Source: Pontiella sulfatireligans (lineage in GTDB: Bacteria > Verrucomicrobiota > Kiritimatiellia > Kiritimatiellales > Pontiellaceae). From it: a stretch of DNA of 64,000 bases. Positions within the stretch are counted from its first letter, which is position 1, and every line of letters starts with the position of its first letter. Where the stretch lies: contig NZ_CAAHFH010000001.1 of the NCBI RefSeq assembly GCF_900890705.1, forward strand, positions 1,364,001-1,428,000, given 5' to 3'. The position numbers were made by a program, and so were the translations under genes. Below, piece after piece: positions 17,060-26,242 of the stretch. The notes beneath the pieces are model-generated. The model had not been told where the DNA came from and made no database searches. It saw only the letters and a list, made by a program, of their open reading frames with translations.

Positions 17060-19681
17060 TCAGGGCAAAGGAACGGCAAGGCGGAAATACAGTGCATCAT
17101 CCTCTCGCTCCAGTGTGCGCTCAACAGTGATAAATCCGGGTTCATCGTACTGTTCGGCGATCGCACCGAAGTTGGTGTTCCAAACTCCGGAGACGAGATT
17201 GGTGCTCCATTCCGCTCTGTAGGGATAGGCAGGATCAACCGGATGACGGGCACGATGCGTAAAACCGGGCCAGCTGTTGGGTCCATTGAATTCAATACCG
17301 GTTTCGATCACTGAATTACCATTGGTCGGATCGCTGCCGAAAATGTATTCGTTCAGATCCAAAATACCATCCTCATCCTCGTCACCTCTTTGATCCGGAT
17401 TGAGGCCGTAAACCTCCGCATAGCGCGTCCAGCCAGACAGCAGTCGGTTATATTCCGTGATCCGATCCGGATCCACATCTTCCGGATGAGCATCCATGTA
17501 ATCCTTAATCCCTTGGGCCAGCTTGCGCACGACGCCTTCATACTGGGCATGATCGATATAGTTCGTAAATTCCTTCGGGTCGCGCTCGAGATCGAACAAC
17601 CAAGAGGCGTTATTAGCGGCGGCATCAAGCACCAGCTTATAGCGGGAATCGGTCGAGGCCATCCAACCCTGACTCTGCACCGTGGGCTCATTCCTCTCTT
17701 TGGAAGCGGCCGGAGCGAACAACGACGTCAAATCGCGGCCGTGCGTTTCTGGAATTCGGCTCACGTCGAGCAGGCTGAGGAACGTCTCCATCCAGTCCGT
17801 GTTATTTCCAGACTGCTCAACGATCATTCCACGAGGAACCAGCGGGTAGTTGTTGGTTACCGCTGAAAGCAGCTGACTTCCGTCCACTATAATACAGGGG
17901 ATGCGCATCGACATATCCCACGGCGTCCCTTTATTTACGCGCTGATGTTCCCCAAATAAATCGCCGTGGTCGGCGCTGAACATAAGGATGGTATCCTGCA
18001 GCAAGCCCTCATCATCAAGGTGTTGAATTAATCTTCCGATATTGTCGTCGATGCATTTAACCATGCCGAAATACTGAGCAATGCCATCCTGAATCGTGTA
18101 GCTGCCGGAAGCGCCAGGATTGTACAAATCCTCGGCCTTATCGTCGGCCACCATCCATGAATCCGGGTTATCAAGATAAGGCGAGTATGGATCGGCCGGA
18201 TTATAATTAGGATTATTCCAAGTGCGCGGAAGCTGGAAGTCCATATGGGTATACATACTGGCATAAGGCTCCCGAACCGAATCTGCCGTATGTGGATCAG
18301 GAATACTCAGCACGTGAAAGAATGAGCCGAAGGTATTGCTGACCGTATTATACGCCCCGCTATTAAAATCGCTGACAAAATCAATCGTCCGGTCAGTCAA
18401 CCAGTCCGTCGCGAATTTTACATTTGTTGTGATGCCGTCGGTGTAAAGAGGCTGTCCCCACGCATCGGTGGCGCCAGTGACGGCAATGGTATTATTATTG
18501 GCCAGATAGGGATCTCCATTGGCCGTGGCCACATTCGTTCCGTTCGCGGTGGCGGGTAGCCCGCCTTCGACGATGCCGTACCATTTGTCATGGCCGCCGT
18601 TGAACATGAATTTATTGGCCATGATGCCGTACGTATCGTTGGGATCATCTTCGGGATAAGGCTCCCACCATTTCCCGCCGGCCGCTTCTTCGAAAACCTT
18701 TCCCCCTTCACTAAGATGCCACTTCCCCACATAACCGGTAAGGTAGCCGGCGCTTTTCAGCACATCGAAAATCGTGGTCACGTCGGCGTGAAGATATTTC
18801 CCATCGCCGATGGTGTTCGAATTATTAGGGATGCCCAACGCCAATGGATATTGCCCGGAAAACATAGAGGCCCGCGAAGGCGTACAGACCGCCCTGCTCG
18901 CATGCATGCGCGTAAAGAGCGTGCCGTTATCCGCCATGGAATCCAGGTGCGGGGTCTCAACCACAAAACCATCGCCCCACATCTCCGCCATCTCCTGCGT
19001 CATCGTATCACGATAGCAACCCAACGTTCTCAGGTTATGTTCGTCGGTAATAATCCAAATCAGATTTTTCCCATTCGCAGTCGGCGGGGGAACTGGGGGT
19101 TGTGACGGTCCATCGGAAGCGACGTTAATGGTGAAATTATAATACTCAAGGTTCCAAGTGCCACTAACGCCGGTCATGGTCACCGAATGGTCGGTTCCAT
19201 TCAGTTCGGCGTTGTTGTCCGCATTAGTAAATAAAACCGTCTGGTCTCCATATACAGAATATGTGTCTCCTGACTGGAAGCGTTTTACCTTTAAGTCATC
19301 GAAACCAAAACCACCATTGGTTATGGCACCTCCTCCAGACGCCGTTCCGGAGATGCCCATCAAGGACAGTGTAATTTCTTCCCCGGCTGAAAATGCCCCA
19401 CCGTTGTGGTCGTATTCGCCACCACCGGCATCCCAGCTGATTGCACCATTGCCGCTTGAAATTTCGATCTGAATGGAGAACGAATCATTCGTGCCGTCCC
19501 CGTCAACATCCAGACCGGAAACCGTATAGACCGTTGAAGTATCCGATCCGCCGGCCACCACTGAACCAGAGGATATTAACCCTATATTCGTATAACCGAC
19601 CTGGGTAAAATCCAGCAAAACAGCCCCGGCATTCAGGGCCAGGCACATCACAAAAATAAAATAGCAGGTTGGTTTCATCAT
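17060..19681 (-). CDS. Sulfatase 2, multidomain, with N-terminal beta domain and C-terminal module
   Basis: 873 residues, far longer than a typical 450-550-residue sulfatase. Order: signal peptide (1-20); a Gly/Ser/Thr-rich all-beta domain (~21-195) and a proline linker (PPVPPP); S1 sulfatase domain (~205-745) with ITDEHNLRTLGCY and modification site CTPSR (Cys266), GKWHLSEGG, SADHGDLFGEH; then a Ca-binding-type acidic loop (DEDEDGILDLNEYIFG) and a ~90-residue C-terminal domain ending YFRLAVPLP, common in proteins of this group. Sulfatase core is closest in this window to sulfatase 4. Extra domains probably bind glycan or attach the enzyme to the cell (inference). Confidence 0.92.
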   Translation of the reverse strand: MMKPTCYFIFVMCLALNAGAVLLDFTQVGYTNIGLISSGSVVAGGSDTSTVYTVSGLDVDGDGTNDSFSIQIEISSGNGAISWDAGGGEYDHNGGAFSAGEEITLSLMGISGTASGGGAITNGGFGFDDLKVKRFQSGDTYSVYGDQTVLFTNADNNAELNGTDHSVTMTGVSGTWNLEYYNFTINVASDGPSQPPVPPPTANGKNLIWIITDEHNLRTLGCYRDTMTQEMAEMWGDGFVVETPHLDSMADNGTLFTRMHASRAVCTPSRASMFSGQYPLALGIPNNSNTIGDGKYLHADVTTIFDVLKSAGYLTGYVGKWHLSEGGKVFEEAAGGKWWEPYPEDDPNDTYGIMANKFMFNGGHDKWYGIVEGGLPATANGTNVATANGDPYLANNNTIAVTGATDAWGQPLYTDGITTNVKFATDWLTDRTIDFVSDFNSGAYNTVSNTFGSFFHVLSIPDPHTADSVREPYASMYTHMDFQLPRTWNNPNYNPADPYSPYLDNPDSWMVADDKAEDLYNPGASGSYTIQDGIAQYFGMVKCIDDNIGRLIQHLDDEGLLQDTILMFSADHGDLFGEHQRVNKGTPWDMSMRIPCIIVDGSQLLSAVTNNYPLVPRGMIVEQSGNNTDWMETFLSLLDVSRIPETHGRDLTSLFAPAASKERNEPTVQSQGWMASTDSRYKLVLDAAANNASWLFDLERDPKEFTNYIDHAQYEGVVRKLAQGIKDYMDAHPEDVDPDRITEYNRLLSGWTRYAEVYGLNPDQRGDEDEDGILDLNEYIFGSDPTNGNSVIETGIEFNGPNSWPGFTHRARHPVDPAYPYRAEWSTNLVSGVWNTNFGAIAEQYDEPGFITVERTLEREDDALYFRLAVPLP

Positions 19682-19695
19682 GCGATCCGCAGGGT

Positions 19696-21150
19696 TTAAA
19701 GTTCCGGAGGCGTCCAGAGCGGGATGCCCTTTTCTTCCAGCTGTTTGTAGTATCGGGTGTAAAGCGGGGGCTGGTCCTCATCCCAGGAGCGGTCTTCGTT
19801 GATCATGAGCGGGAGCGTCTCGTCCCACCATTTCAGACGGGCGGCGTTCAATCGTTCCACCACCTCGGGATGTTGTTTGGAAACATCCGTGTCCTCTTTG
19901 GGATCGTTGGCGATGTCGTAGAGCTTGCCGCCGACCAGACGCCAGCGCTGCGTGCGCACTGCACAGCGGGAATCGCGTTGAGGCGCAACGCCTTTGCCCC
20001 ATCGTCCGGAATGGACAAACAGCATGCGGTCGTCCCATTTTGCATCCGTATTTTCCAGCAGCGGCAGCAGGGTCCGTCCGTCCAGCTCCTGGACATCGTC
20101 TGCGAGGGTTGCTCCGGCCAGATCGCAGAACGTTTTATAGAGGTCGATATGCGCCACAAGGGCATTCACATCGCCTTCCCTCAAAATCCCTTTCCAGTAC
20201 CAGAAACAAGGAACGTGCGTACCGCCTTCGCCGGGCGACCCTTTGCCCGTCTTGAAGCCGTTGTTCCATGGCGACCTTGCCTTACCGTCCCTGACCTGCG
20301 ATCCATTGTCGGTGGTAAAGATAACCAGCGTGTTTTCCAACGCGCCCCACTCCTCCAGCTTTTTCATCATCAGGCCAAAGTTGTCGTCGATGTTTTCAAT
20401 CATCCCGAACCGGCCCTCCACGTTCTTATCCAGATCAAGGCCGCGATCCTTCAGGCGCTTGAGATTTGCTTCAGGCGAAATCAGCGGCGAGTGCGGCGTA
20501 TTCGGAACGAGATAGGTAAAGAACGGCTTCTCAGCATCGAGCTGCTGCTTCATCCATCCCAAGGCGGATGCAAAAAAGATATCGGTGCAGTAACCCTTCG
20601 ATTTCACAATCGTGTCGTTGTGCAGCAGCACCGGATCATTGTAGCGCAACTTCACGTTCGGCGGAAAATCCGCGCAGCTGCCCGGATAGAGCTGTCCGAT
20701 TCCGCCCGCCCCATGCGTCAACGCTTCGCTGAAGCCGCGATTGCCCGGAAGATAGGGATCCGGATCGCCCAGATGCCATTTTCCAAAGATGCCGGTCGCA
20801 TAACCCGCGCGTTGCAGCGTTTGCGCAATCGTAACGGTGGTCAGCGCCATCCGCTCACGCTCCTGCACGGTATGCGTCACGCCGTTCTTGAACTCGTGGC
20901 GCCCGCTCATGATCGCCGCACGGGTTGGCGCGCAGGTCGGACTGACATGAAACTCGGTCAGCCGAAGCGATTGTTTGGAAAACCGGTCGATGTTGGGCGT
21001 CTGGAGCATCGGATGCCCCATGCACGACAGCAGCGATCCCTGGTCGTCGGTCATCACCAGAACAATATTGGGGCGCGACCCTTTTAGGGATTTTGCACCG
21101 ACGGCAACTGCAAGCATCAAAACCAAAGCGCTTAATACAATCCGTTTCAT
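19696..21150 (-). CDS. Sulfatase 3 (S1 type, CAPTR)
   Basis: 484 residues; signal peptide MKRIVLSALVLMLAVAVGAK. Metal-site VMTDDQGSLLSCMGHP; modification site CAPTR (Cys73); GKWHLGDPDPY; FTTDNGSQ. Strongly similar throughout to sulfatase 10 (both SLKGSRPNIVxVMTDDQG, RAAxMSGxHEFxxGVTHT, HGAGGIGQxYxGS), so the two are recent duplicates with possibly different positional specificity. Fourteen nt separate it from sulfatase 2. Confidence 0.92.
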   Translation of the reverse strand: MKRIVLSALVLMLAVAVGAKSLKGSRPNIVLVMTDDQGSLLSCMGHPMLQTPNIDRFSKQSLRLTEFHVSPTCAPTRAAIMSGRHEFKNGVTHTVQERERMALTTVTIAQTLQRAGYATGIFGKWHLGDPDPYLPGNRGFSEALTHGAGGIGQLYPGSCADFPPNVKLRYNDPVLLHNDTIVKSKGYCTDIFFASALGWMKQQLDAEKPFFTYLVPNTPHSPLISPEANLKRLKDRGLDLDKNVEGRFGMIENIDDNFGLMMKKLEEWGALENTLVIFTTDNGSQVRDGKARSPWNNGFKTGKGSPGEGGTHVPCFWYWKGILREGDVNALVAHIDLYKTFCDLAGATLADDVQELDGRTLLPLLENTDAKWDDRMLFVHSGRWGKGVAPQRDSRCAVRTQRWRLVGGKLYDIANDPKEDTDVSKQHPEVVERLNAARLKWWDETLPLMINEDRSWDEDQPPLYTRYYKQLEEKGIPLWTPPEL

Positions 21151-21192
21151 ACCTGTTTATCCTTTTCTCTCGCTACAGCCCGTGCGCGGGAC

Positions 21193-22737
21193 TTAGCCAT
21201 TGATAATGGCATCCAGTTTTGCCACATCCGTTTGATTCCCTGCTTCGCAGGTTTCCACAAATCGTTTCAGTTCCTTGGCCATCCGCCTAGCGACATCCGC
21301 GTATTCCGAGTTCTCCATATAGTTGGTCAACTCATCAGGATCCGCCTCAATATCCATGAGCCAGGGCTGATTCTTGCCGGAAAGAACCAGTTTGTAGCGC
21401 TTATCGATGGCGGCAATATAGCCGAGCTTCGAGAAGGTTACATCGTTCCAGTCGGCCGGCGGTGTTTTAGCCAGCAACGGGGCAACATCGCGTCCGGCCA
21501 CGGGCGGACAAGGCACCTCCAACAGACTCAGGAAGGTCGGCATCCAGTCCGTTGTGTTGCACGCTTCCCGAACAACCTTGCCACGCGGAACACGCGGATT
21601 CTTCAGGTCTTTGCCATGCGCAATCACAAACGGAACTTTCGCGGACGTTTCGTGAATCGTGCCTTTATTCATACGTGCATGTTCATACATCAGATCGCCA
21701 TGATCGGCACAAAAGACAACAATCGTGTTTTCCAGAATACCTTCGTCGTCGAGTTTGCTGAGTATGCGGCCGACATTATCATCGATGCATTTAACCATGC
21801 CAAAATAATGGGTCAAATGCGCCGCCAGCTCATCCGGCTTCGCTTTGCCGTCCGGCCGTTGCCAACTCGGCAGATCCTTTGACCGCGCCACATCGAACGT
21901 GCGCGGAAATTCAAACTTCATATCCTTGTACATGCTGATGTACGGCTCGCGCACGATGTCCGGGGTGTGCGGATCCGGGATAGAGCAAACATAGTAGAAT
22001 GGCTTATCCTTGTTCTCTTCGATAAACTCGATGGCGCGGTCGGCAAGCCAATCCGTAGTAAATTTCACTTCACTGCATTTACTGTCCTTAAAAATCGGCT
22101 GACCGGCGGCATCGGTTCCGGCCGGCTGCGGATTCTTGAGCTTGGAACGATACGGTGCGCCGGATTTATCGATCCCCTTGTATTTATCGTGTCCGCCATT
22201 GAACATGAATTTATTGTCGGTAAAGCCGTAGTTGTAGCCCGGAGCATCAACAGGATAAGGTTGCCAGAATTCTTCCTTCTCGGTGTTTTCTGCCAGATGC
22301 AGTTTGCCGGAATAGCCCGTCATATAGCCGGCGTTTTTCAGGGTCTTCGCGATCGTGGGAACATCGGCATGCAGATATTTTCCATCGCCTGGTTTGGACG
22401 AGTTATTCGGCATGCCCAGCTGATGGCCGTACATCCCGGTAAACATCGAAGCCCGCGCCGGCGTACAGACCGCTGCGCTGGCATACATGCGGTTAAACAG
22501 CGTTCCGCGTTTTGCAATGGAGTCGATGTGCGGTGTTTCAACCACGTTACTAGGGCCCCACATCTCCGCCTGCTCTCTGCTCAGCTGTTCGCGATAGCAT
22601 CCGAGTGTCCGGAAGTTATGCTCGTCCGTGACGATGAAAAGCAGATTCGGCCGGTTGCTTTTTTTGGCGAGGGTTTTACCGGAGAGCGCCATCGCGCTAC
22701 CGGCGGTGATGAGTTGATTAAAGTTTCTTCGTTTCAT
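21193..22737 (-). CDS. Sulfatase 4 (S1 type, CTPAR), Tat-like signal
   Basis: 514 residues. The N-terminus MKRRNFNQLITAGSAMALSG has an RRxFxxL pattern, suggesting export by the Tat route after cofactor or formylglycine formation in the cytoplasm (inference). Metal-site VTDEHNFRTLGCYRE; modification site CTPAR (Cys91), still CxPxR; GKLHLAENT in place of the common GKWHLG; CADHGDLMYEH. Core is homologous to that of sulfatase 2, including the AEMWG insertion before VETPH. It lies directly downstream of sulfatase 5 (9 nt). Confidence 0.92.
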   Translation of the reverse strand: MKRRNFNQLITAGSAMALSGKTLAKKSNRPNLLFIVTDEHNFRTLGCYREQLSREQAEMWGPSNVVETPHIDSIAKRGTLFNRMYASAAVCTPARASMFTGMYGHQLGMPNNSSKPGDGKYLHADVPTIAKTLKNAGYMTGYSGKLHLAENTEKEEFWQPYPVDAPGYNYGFTDNKFMFNGGHDKYKGIDKSGAPYRSKLKNPQPAGTDAAGQPIFKDSKCSEVKFTTDWLADRAIEFIEENKDKPFYYVCSIPDPHTPDIVREPYISMYKDMKFEFPRTFDVARSKDLPSWQRPDGKAKPDELAAHLTHYFGMVKCIDDNVGRILSKLDDEGILENTIVVFCADHGDLMYEHARMNKGTIHETSAKVPFVIAHGKDLKNPRVPRGKVVREACNTTDWMPTFLSLLEVPCPPVAGRDVAPLLAKTPPADWNDVTFSKLGYIAAIDKRYKLVLSGKNQPWLMDIEADPDELTNYMENSEYADVARRMAKELKRFVETCEAGNQTDVAKLDAIING

Positions 22738-22746
22738 GATTTGCTC

Positions 22747-24519
22747 CTATCCTTTGCGAACATACACATAGTACGCATTAGTCATCCGTTTATCATTCTT
22801 GTCGTAAAATACTGCATCGATTGTCACGACGCCCTTCGGCAATTCCACATCGAAGATTAACGCTTTATCCTCGGGACCCACCGCTCTCTTTTCATAAAAT
22901 TCACCGGCCTTGAGAGAAACCGATCCAATGGGAAGCGCGGTAATCTTTCCCGACGTGAGAAAGGTGGTCTTCGGGCCCCGGGTTGACCATGCATCGACCG
23001 TTTTATTTACTTTCGGCACGCCGTCGAACGGAGCTTCAGCCTCCTTCGGCCAGCGGCGGACTTCGATCTCGTAGATTCCCGCAACGGCGGCCTCGATATG
23101 CCAGATGCCTTTCGCTTCACGGCCTTCAGCACAATACCCATGCGCGTAGCCATCTCCGTCGCGCAATTCGGAAATGCCCAGCAGCAGTTCTTCATCATAC
23201 GGTGTGCCGGCAATCGGCGTCGGGAAGCTTCGATCATCCGGCGTGACGCGTTTCCAATACGCCTCAAAATCCTTGAGCAGCTTTTCCACCACTTCCGGAT
23301 GCTCCTTGGCAACGTTTGTCTTCTGGGCAGGATCTTTTGAAATATCGTACAGCTTGCTGTGACCCAGCAACCGCCACGATCCGTTCATGATCGCATTGTA
23401 CTTGCGGTTATATTCGAGCTGGCGCTGCTTTTCAACCACCAGCGTGCGGTTCTGCCAGTCGGGTGTTTTGCCATGGAACAACGGAACCAGACTCTTGCCA
23501 TCAAGATCCATCGGCTCAGGCGACTGCATGCCGCACAGCTCCATCAGCGTCGGGAGCACATCGATGTGCGCGGTCAGATTTGAAATATCCCGGGGTGCGC
23601 CCAGTTTCCCGGCCGGCCAATGGATGAAACACGGAACGCGGTGGCCGCCCTCGTTGGTACTGCCCTTATGCCCGGACATGCCGGCATTGAACACTTCGGT
23701 GTGTGTGCTGCCGTTGTCCGTCATGAAAATCAGAATCGTGTTGTCCGCAATGCCCTTTTCTTCCAGCGTCTTTCGCAGCTGGCCGATGTTCCAATCGACA
23801 CGCGCAATCGACGCATAAAACGCGACAAGCTCCTTCTCAAGCCCCATGGCCAGATATTTCTCATGGAAGTCGGGAGCAGGGAAGCTATACGGCTTGTGCG
23901 GCACATAGGTCGGCAGATAGATAAAGAACGGCTTTTCGCCTTTGTGCTTTTTTACGTATTCCCCGGCTTCGCGGTAAAAGACGTCCGGGTTGAATCCTTC
24001 GCGGTATTCCCGCTCGCCGTTGTGCCAATACATGTCGTTCACGCGGTCGTTCCAGAACCAGCAGTCGGAGGTGTTCGGCCCGCCGTCGCCCAACCCCAGC
24101 CATTCATCAAAACCACGATCCATCGGTCGGTAGGGATAGTTGGCGCCCAGATGCCACTTGCCGAACATCGCGGTGTCGTAGCCGTTATGCTTAAAGACAT
24201 CCGCCATAGTGATTTCACCTTCGCGCAAATGGTTTCCGCCACGAACCGTATGCCACACGCGGGCGCGGTGCGAAAACTTGCCGGACATCAGCGCCCCGCG
24301 CGTCGGCGCGCAGGTCGGATCCACATGGAAATCGGTCAACCGGATCGACTGGCTGTGGAGCCGGTCCATTTCCGGAGTCTGAATAACCGGGTTGCCATGC
24401 GCGGCAATATCGCCGTAGCCCTGGTCGTCGGTCACCATCAGAATCACATTCGGGCGCTTTGCCGCATAAGCTGCGGATACACATAAAACCAATACCAATG
24501 CCAATCGATTCATCATCAC
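22747..24519 (-). CDS. Sulfatase 5, arylsulfatase-type with C-terminal beta domain
   Basis: 590 residues; signal peptide MMMNRLALVLVLCVSAAYA. MVTDDQGYGDIAAHGNP at ~28-44; modification site CAPTR (Cys70); GKWHLGANYPYRPMDRGFD; MTDNGSTHTE. After the sulfatase fold (~1-440) an extra ~150-residue beta-rich domain follows (IWHIEAAVAGIYEIEVRRWP), as in large arylsulfatases of planctomycete-like bacteria; it may bind glycan. A ~106-nt gap separates it from sulfatase 6 upstream, the widest inside the block except the one between sulfatase 2 and propeller 3 region, so an internal promoter is possible. Confidence 0.92.
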   Translation of the reverse strand: MMMNRLALVLVLCVSAAYAAKRPNVILMVTDDQGYGDIAAHGNPVIQTPEMDRLHSQSIRLTDFHVDPTCAPTRGALMSGKFSHRARVWHTVRGGNHLREGEITMADVFKHNGYDTAMFGKWHLGANYPYRPMDRGFDEWLGLGDGGPNTSDCWFWNDRVNDMYWHNGEREYREGFNPDVFYREAGEYVKKHKGEKPFFIYLPTYVPHKPYSFPAPDFHEKYLAMGLEKELVAFYASIARVDWNIGQLRKTLEEKGIADNTILIFMTDNGSTHTEVFNAGMSGHKGSTNEGGHRVPCFIHWPAGKLGAPRDISNLTAHIDVLPTLMELCGMQSPEPMDLDGKSLVPLFHGKTPDWQNRTLVVEKQRQLEYNRKYNAIMNGSWRLLGHSKLYDISKDPAQKTNVAKEHPEVVEKLLKDFEAYWKRVTPDDRSFPTPIAGTPYDEELLLGISELRDGDGYAHGYCAEGREAKGIWHIEAAVAGIYEIEVRRWPKEAEAPFDGVPKVNKTVDAWSTRGPKTTFLTSGKITALPIGSVSLKAGEFYEKRAVGPEDKALIFDVELPKGVVTIDAVFYDKNDKRMTNAYYVYVRKG

Positions 24520-24625
24520 TTCCTCAATTCATGCAATGCACTAACAATACCCGCATAGCTGGTCGCTGATACCGACATATGCGCAAAAAACATATCTTAT
24601 TTGGCCACTTCTAATGCATGGGAAA

Positions 24626-26242
24626 CTATCGCGGCTGTTTTCCAATCCTTGGAGATGAATAACCCTGCTCACGGATCTTTTTCAGGAGGGCTTTCAGTTC
24701 TTGAACCTTTTCCGGGTGTTGCGCTGAAACATTGTTCCGCTGACCAATGTCGGATTTTAGATTGTATAATTCGTCCACCGATTTTTCGGGGGTGGGATAT
24801 CCATGTTTTTTATACCAGTCCGGTTTGGCCCGCTCGCGGATCTGCGTGGTGACATGATCCACATTCACCAGAATCCAATCGCCCTGTCGGATCGCCCATT
24901 GATCATCGCGGGTGTTATGAATGCTAATGTCGCGCAGTTTGCCGGTTTCACCCTTCCAAACCGGCAGCATATTAAACGAGTCTTCCGCCTGATCATCGGG
25001 CAGCTCATACCCGGTCACAGCAGCAAAGGTCGACATTAGATCCACCTGGTTCACCAAGGCATCGGAAACCGAACCCGGTTTGACCACACCCGGCCAGCGC
25101 ACAACAAATGGCAGGCGGTGTCCGCCTTCATAGATGTCGCGTTTCAGCCCGCGCAACGGGCCGGAGACCCAATGGTCATATGCCACATCCACTTTATAGC
25201 CGAGCGATTCGGTCCCGTTGTCGGTGGAGAAAACCACGATGGTATTATCGGCCTGCCCGGATTTTTCCAATGCCTGGAGAATTTCGCCGCAAACATAGTC
25301 CGTTTCATAAACGTAGTCCCCGTGAGGCCCGGCCTGATTCTTCCCTTGGAATGCCGCATGTGGAATAACGGGTGCGTGGGGTGATGGAAAGGCAAAGTAG
25401 AGGAAGAACGGATTGTCGCTCTTTGCCTGTTTATTGATAAACTCAATGGCTTTGTCGCGCGTCTTTGGAATGTTGTCCCAAGGATTGTATCCCGGCGCCA
25501 TCGGCCCCGCCCGCGATCCGAACTTCCCACCGCCCGGAGGGGCTTCCCATTTGGTGTCATCGTACATCTCGGAGGGCATTTCCAGAATCCGGTCATTTTC
25601 AATCCAGGTATACGGTGCATAGTTGATGACATCGTCCCCGAAATAATAATCAAACCCATGGGCGGTTGGCCCATTGGGAACCGGCTTGGTCCAGTCATAG
25701 GCTTCGGGGTTCTTTGCTTTGCCATACGGGGTGTTGATCCGAAGCTTGGAATTGATGGCAATCGCTTCCCAGTTCCAGCCGAGATGCCACTTTCCGATTG
25801 CCCCGGTTGCATACCCTTTTTCCTTCAGCATTTCCGGCAAGGTCAGACGCTCCGGAGAAAAGCGGCTGTCTTCGAACGCATTCACAATGCCAAAAAACTT
25901 TCGCCAGTGGTGCCGACCGGTCAGCATCGCATAGCGGCTCGGCGAACAGTTGGCCGAAGAGGAATGCCCATCCGTGAAGCGCATGCCTTCGGAAGCCAGA
26001 TGATCTAGAACCGGCGTCTGTACCTTTGAGTCCTTCCCCACATTAGCCGAAAAGTCGCCGTAGCCCATATCGTCCGCATAGAGAATCAGAATGTTCGGCA
26101 TCTCTGCCGCATGAACCGAACCTGCGGAAATTAATGCAATGGTGCAAAGGGCATAAAACATCGCAAAGGAGTGATTTCCTTTGCGAACCTCAGCGGACGC
26201 GAGGCCTTTGCGTTTAAAAGCATATGGATCAGATGAAATCAT
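24626..26242 (-). CDS. Sulfatase 6 (S1 type, CSPSR), repeat-derived N-terminal extension
   Basis: 538 residues from ATG 26242, whose ATGA overlaps the stop of sulfatase 7. A second in-frame ATG at 26161 starts an ordinary signal peptide (MFYALCTIALISAGSVHAA) and may be the real start; the 27 residues between the two are encoded largely by an inverted repeat (26162-26213). LYADDMGYGDFSANVG; modification site CSPSR (Cys99 of the long form); GKWHLGWNWEAIA; FSTDNGTESLGY. Ends with a short basic tail. Belongs with arylsulfatase A-like enzymes; resembles sulfatases 9 and 11 in ADDxGxGDxxxxxxDSK. Confidence 0.9.
   Translation of the reverse strand: MISSDPYAFKRKGLASAEVRKGNHSFAMFYALCTIALISAGSVHAAEMPNILILYADDMGYGDFSANVGKDSKVQTPVLDHLASEGMRFTDGHSSSANCSPSRYAMLTGRHHWRKFFGIVNAFEDSRFSPERLTLPEMLKEKGYATGAIGKWHLGWNWEAIAINSKLRINTPYGKAKNPEAYDWTKPVPNGPTAHGFDYYFGDDVINYAPYTWIENDRILEMPSEMYDDTKWEAPPGGGKFGSRAGPMAPGYNPWDNIPKTRDKAIEFINKQAKSDNPFFLYFAFPSPHAPVIPHAAFQGKNQAGPHGDYVYETDYVCGEILQALEKSGQADNTIVVFSTDNGTESLGYKVDVAYDHWVSGPLRGLKRDIYEGGHRLPFVVRWPGVVKPGSVSDALVNQVDLMSTFAAVTGYELPDDQAEDSFNMLPVWKGETGKLRDISIHNTRDDQWAIRQGDWILVNVDHVTTQIRERAKPDWYKKHGYPTPEKSVDELYNLKSDIGQRNNVSAQHPEKVQELKALLKKIREQGYSSPRIGKQPR
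26162..26213. repeat. Inverted repeat overlapping the 5' end of sulfatase 6
   Basis: CGCAAAGGA (26162-26170) and TCCTTTGCG (26177-26185) form a perfect 9-bp stem with a 6-nt loop, followed by a related half-site CCTTTGCG (26206-26213). The pattern is that of TTTGCG-type dispersed repeats. Confidence 0.6.
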
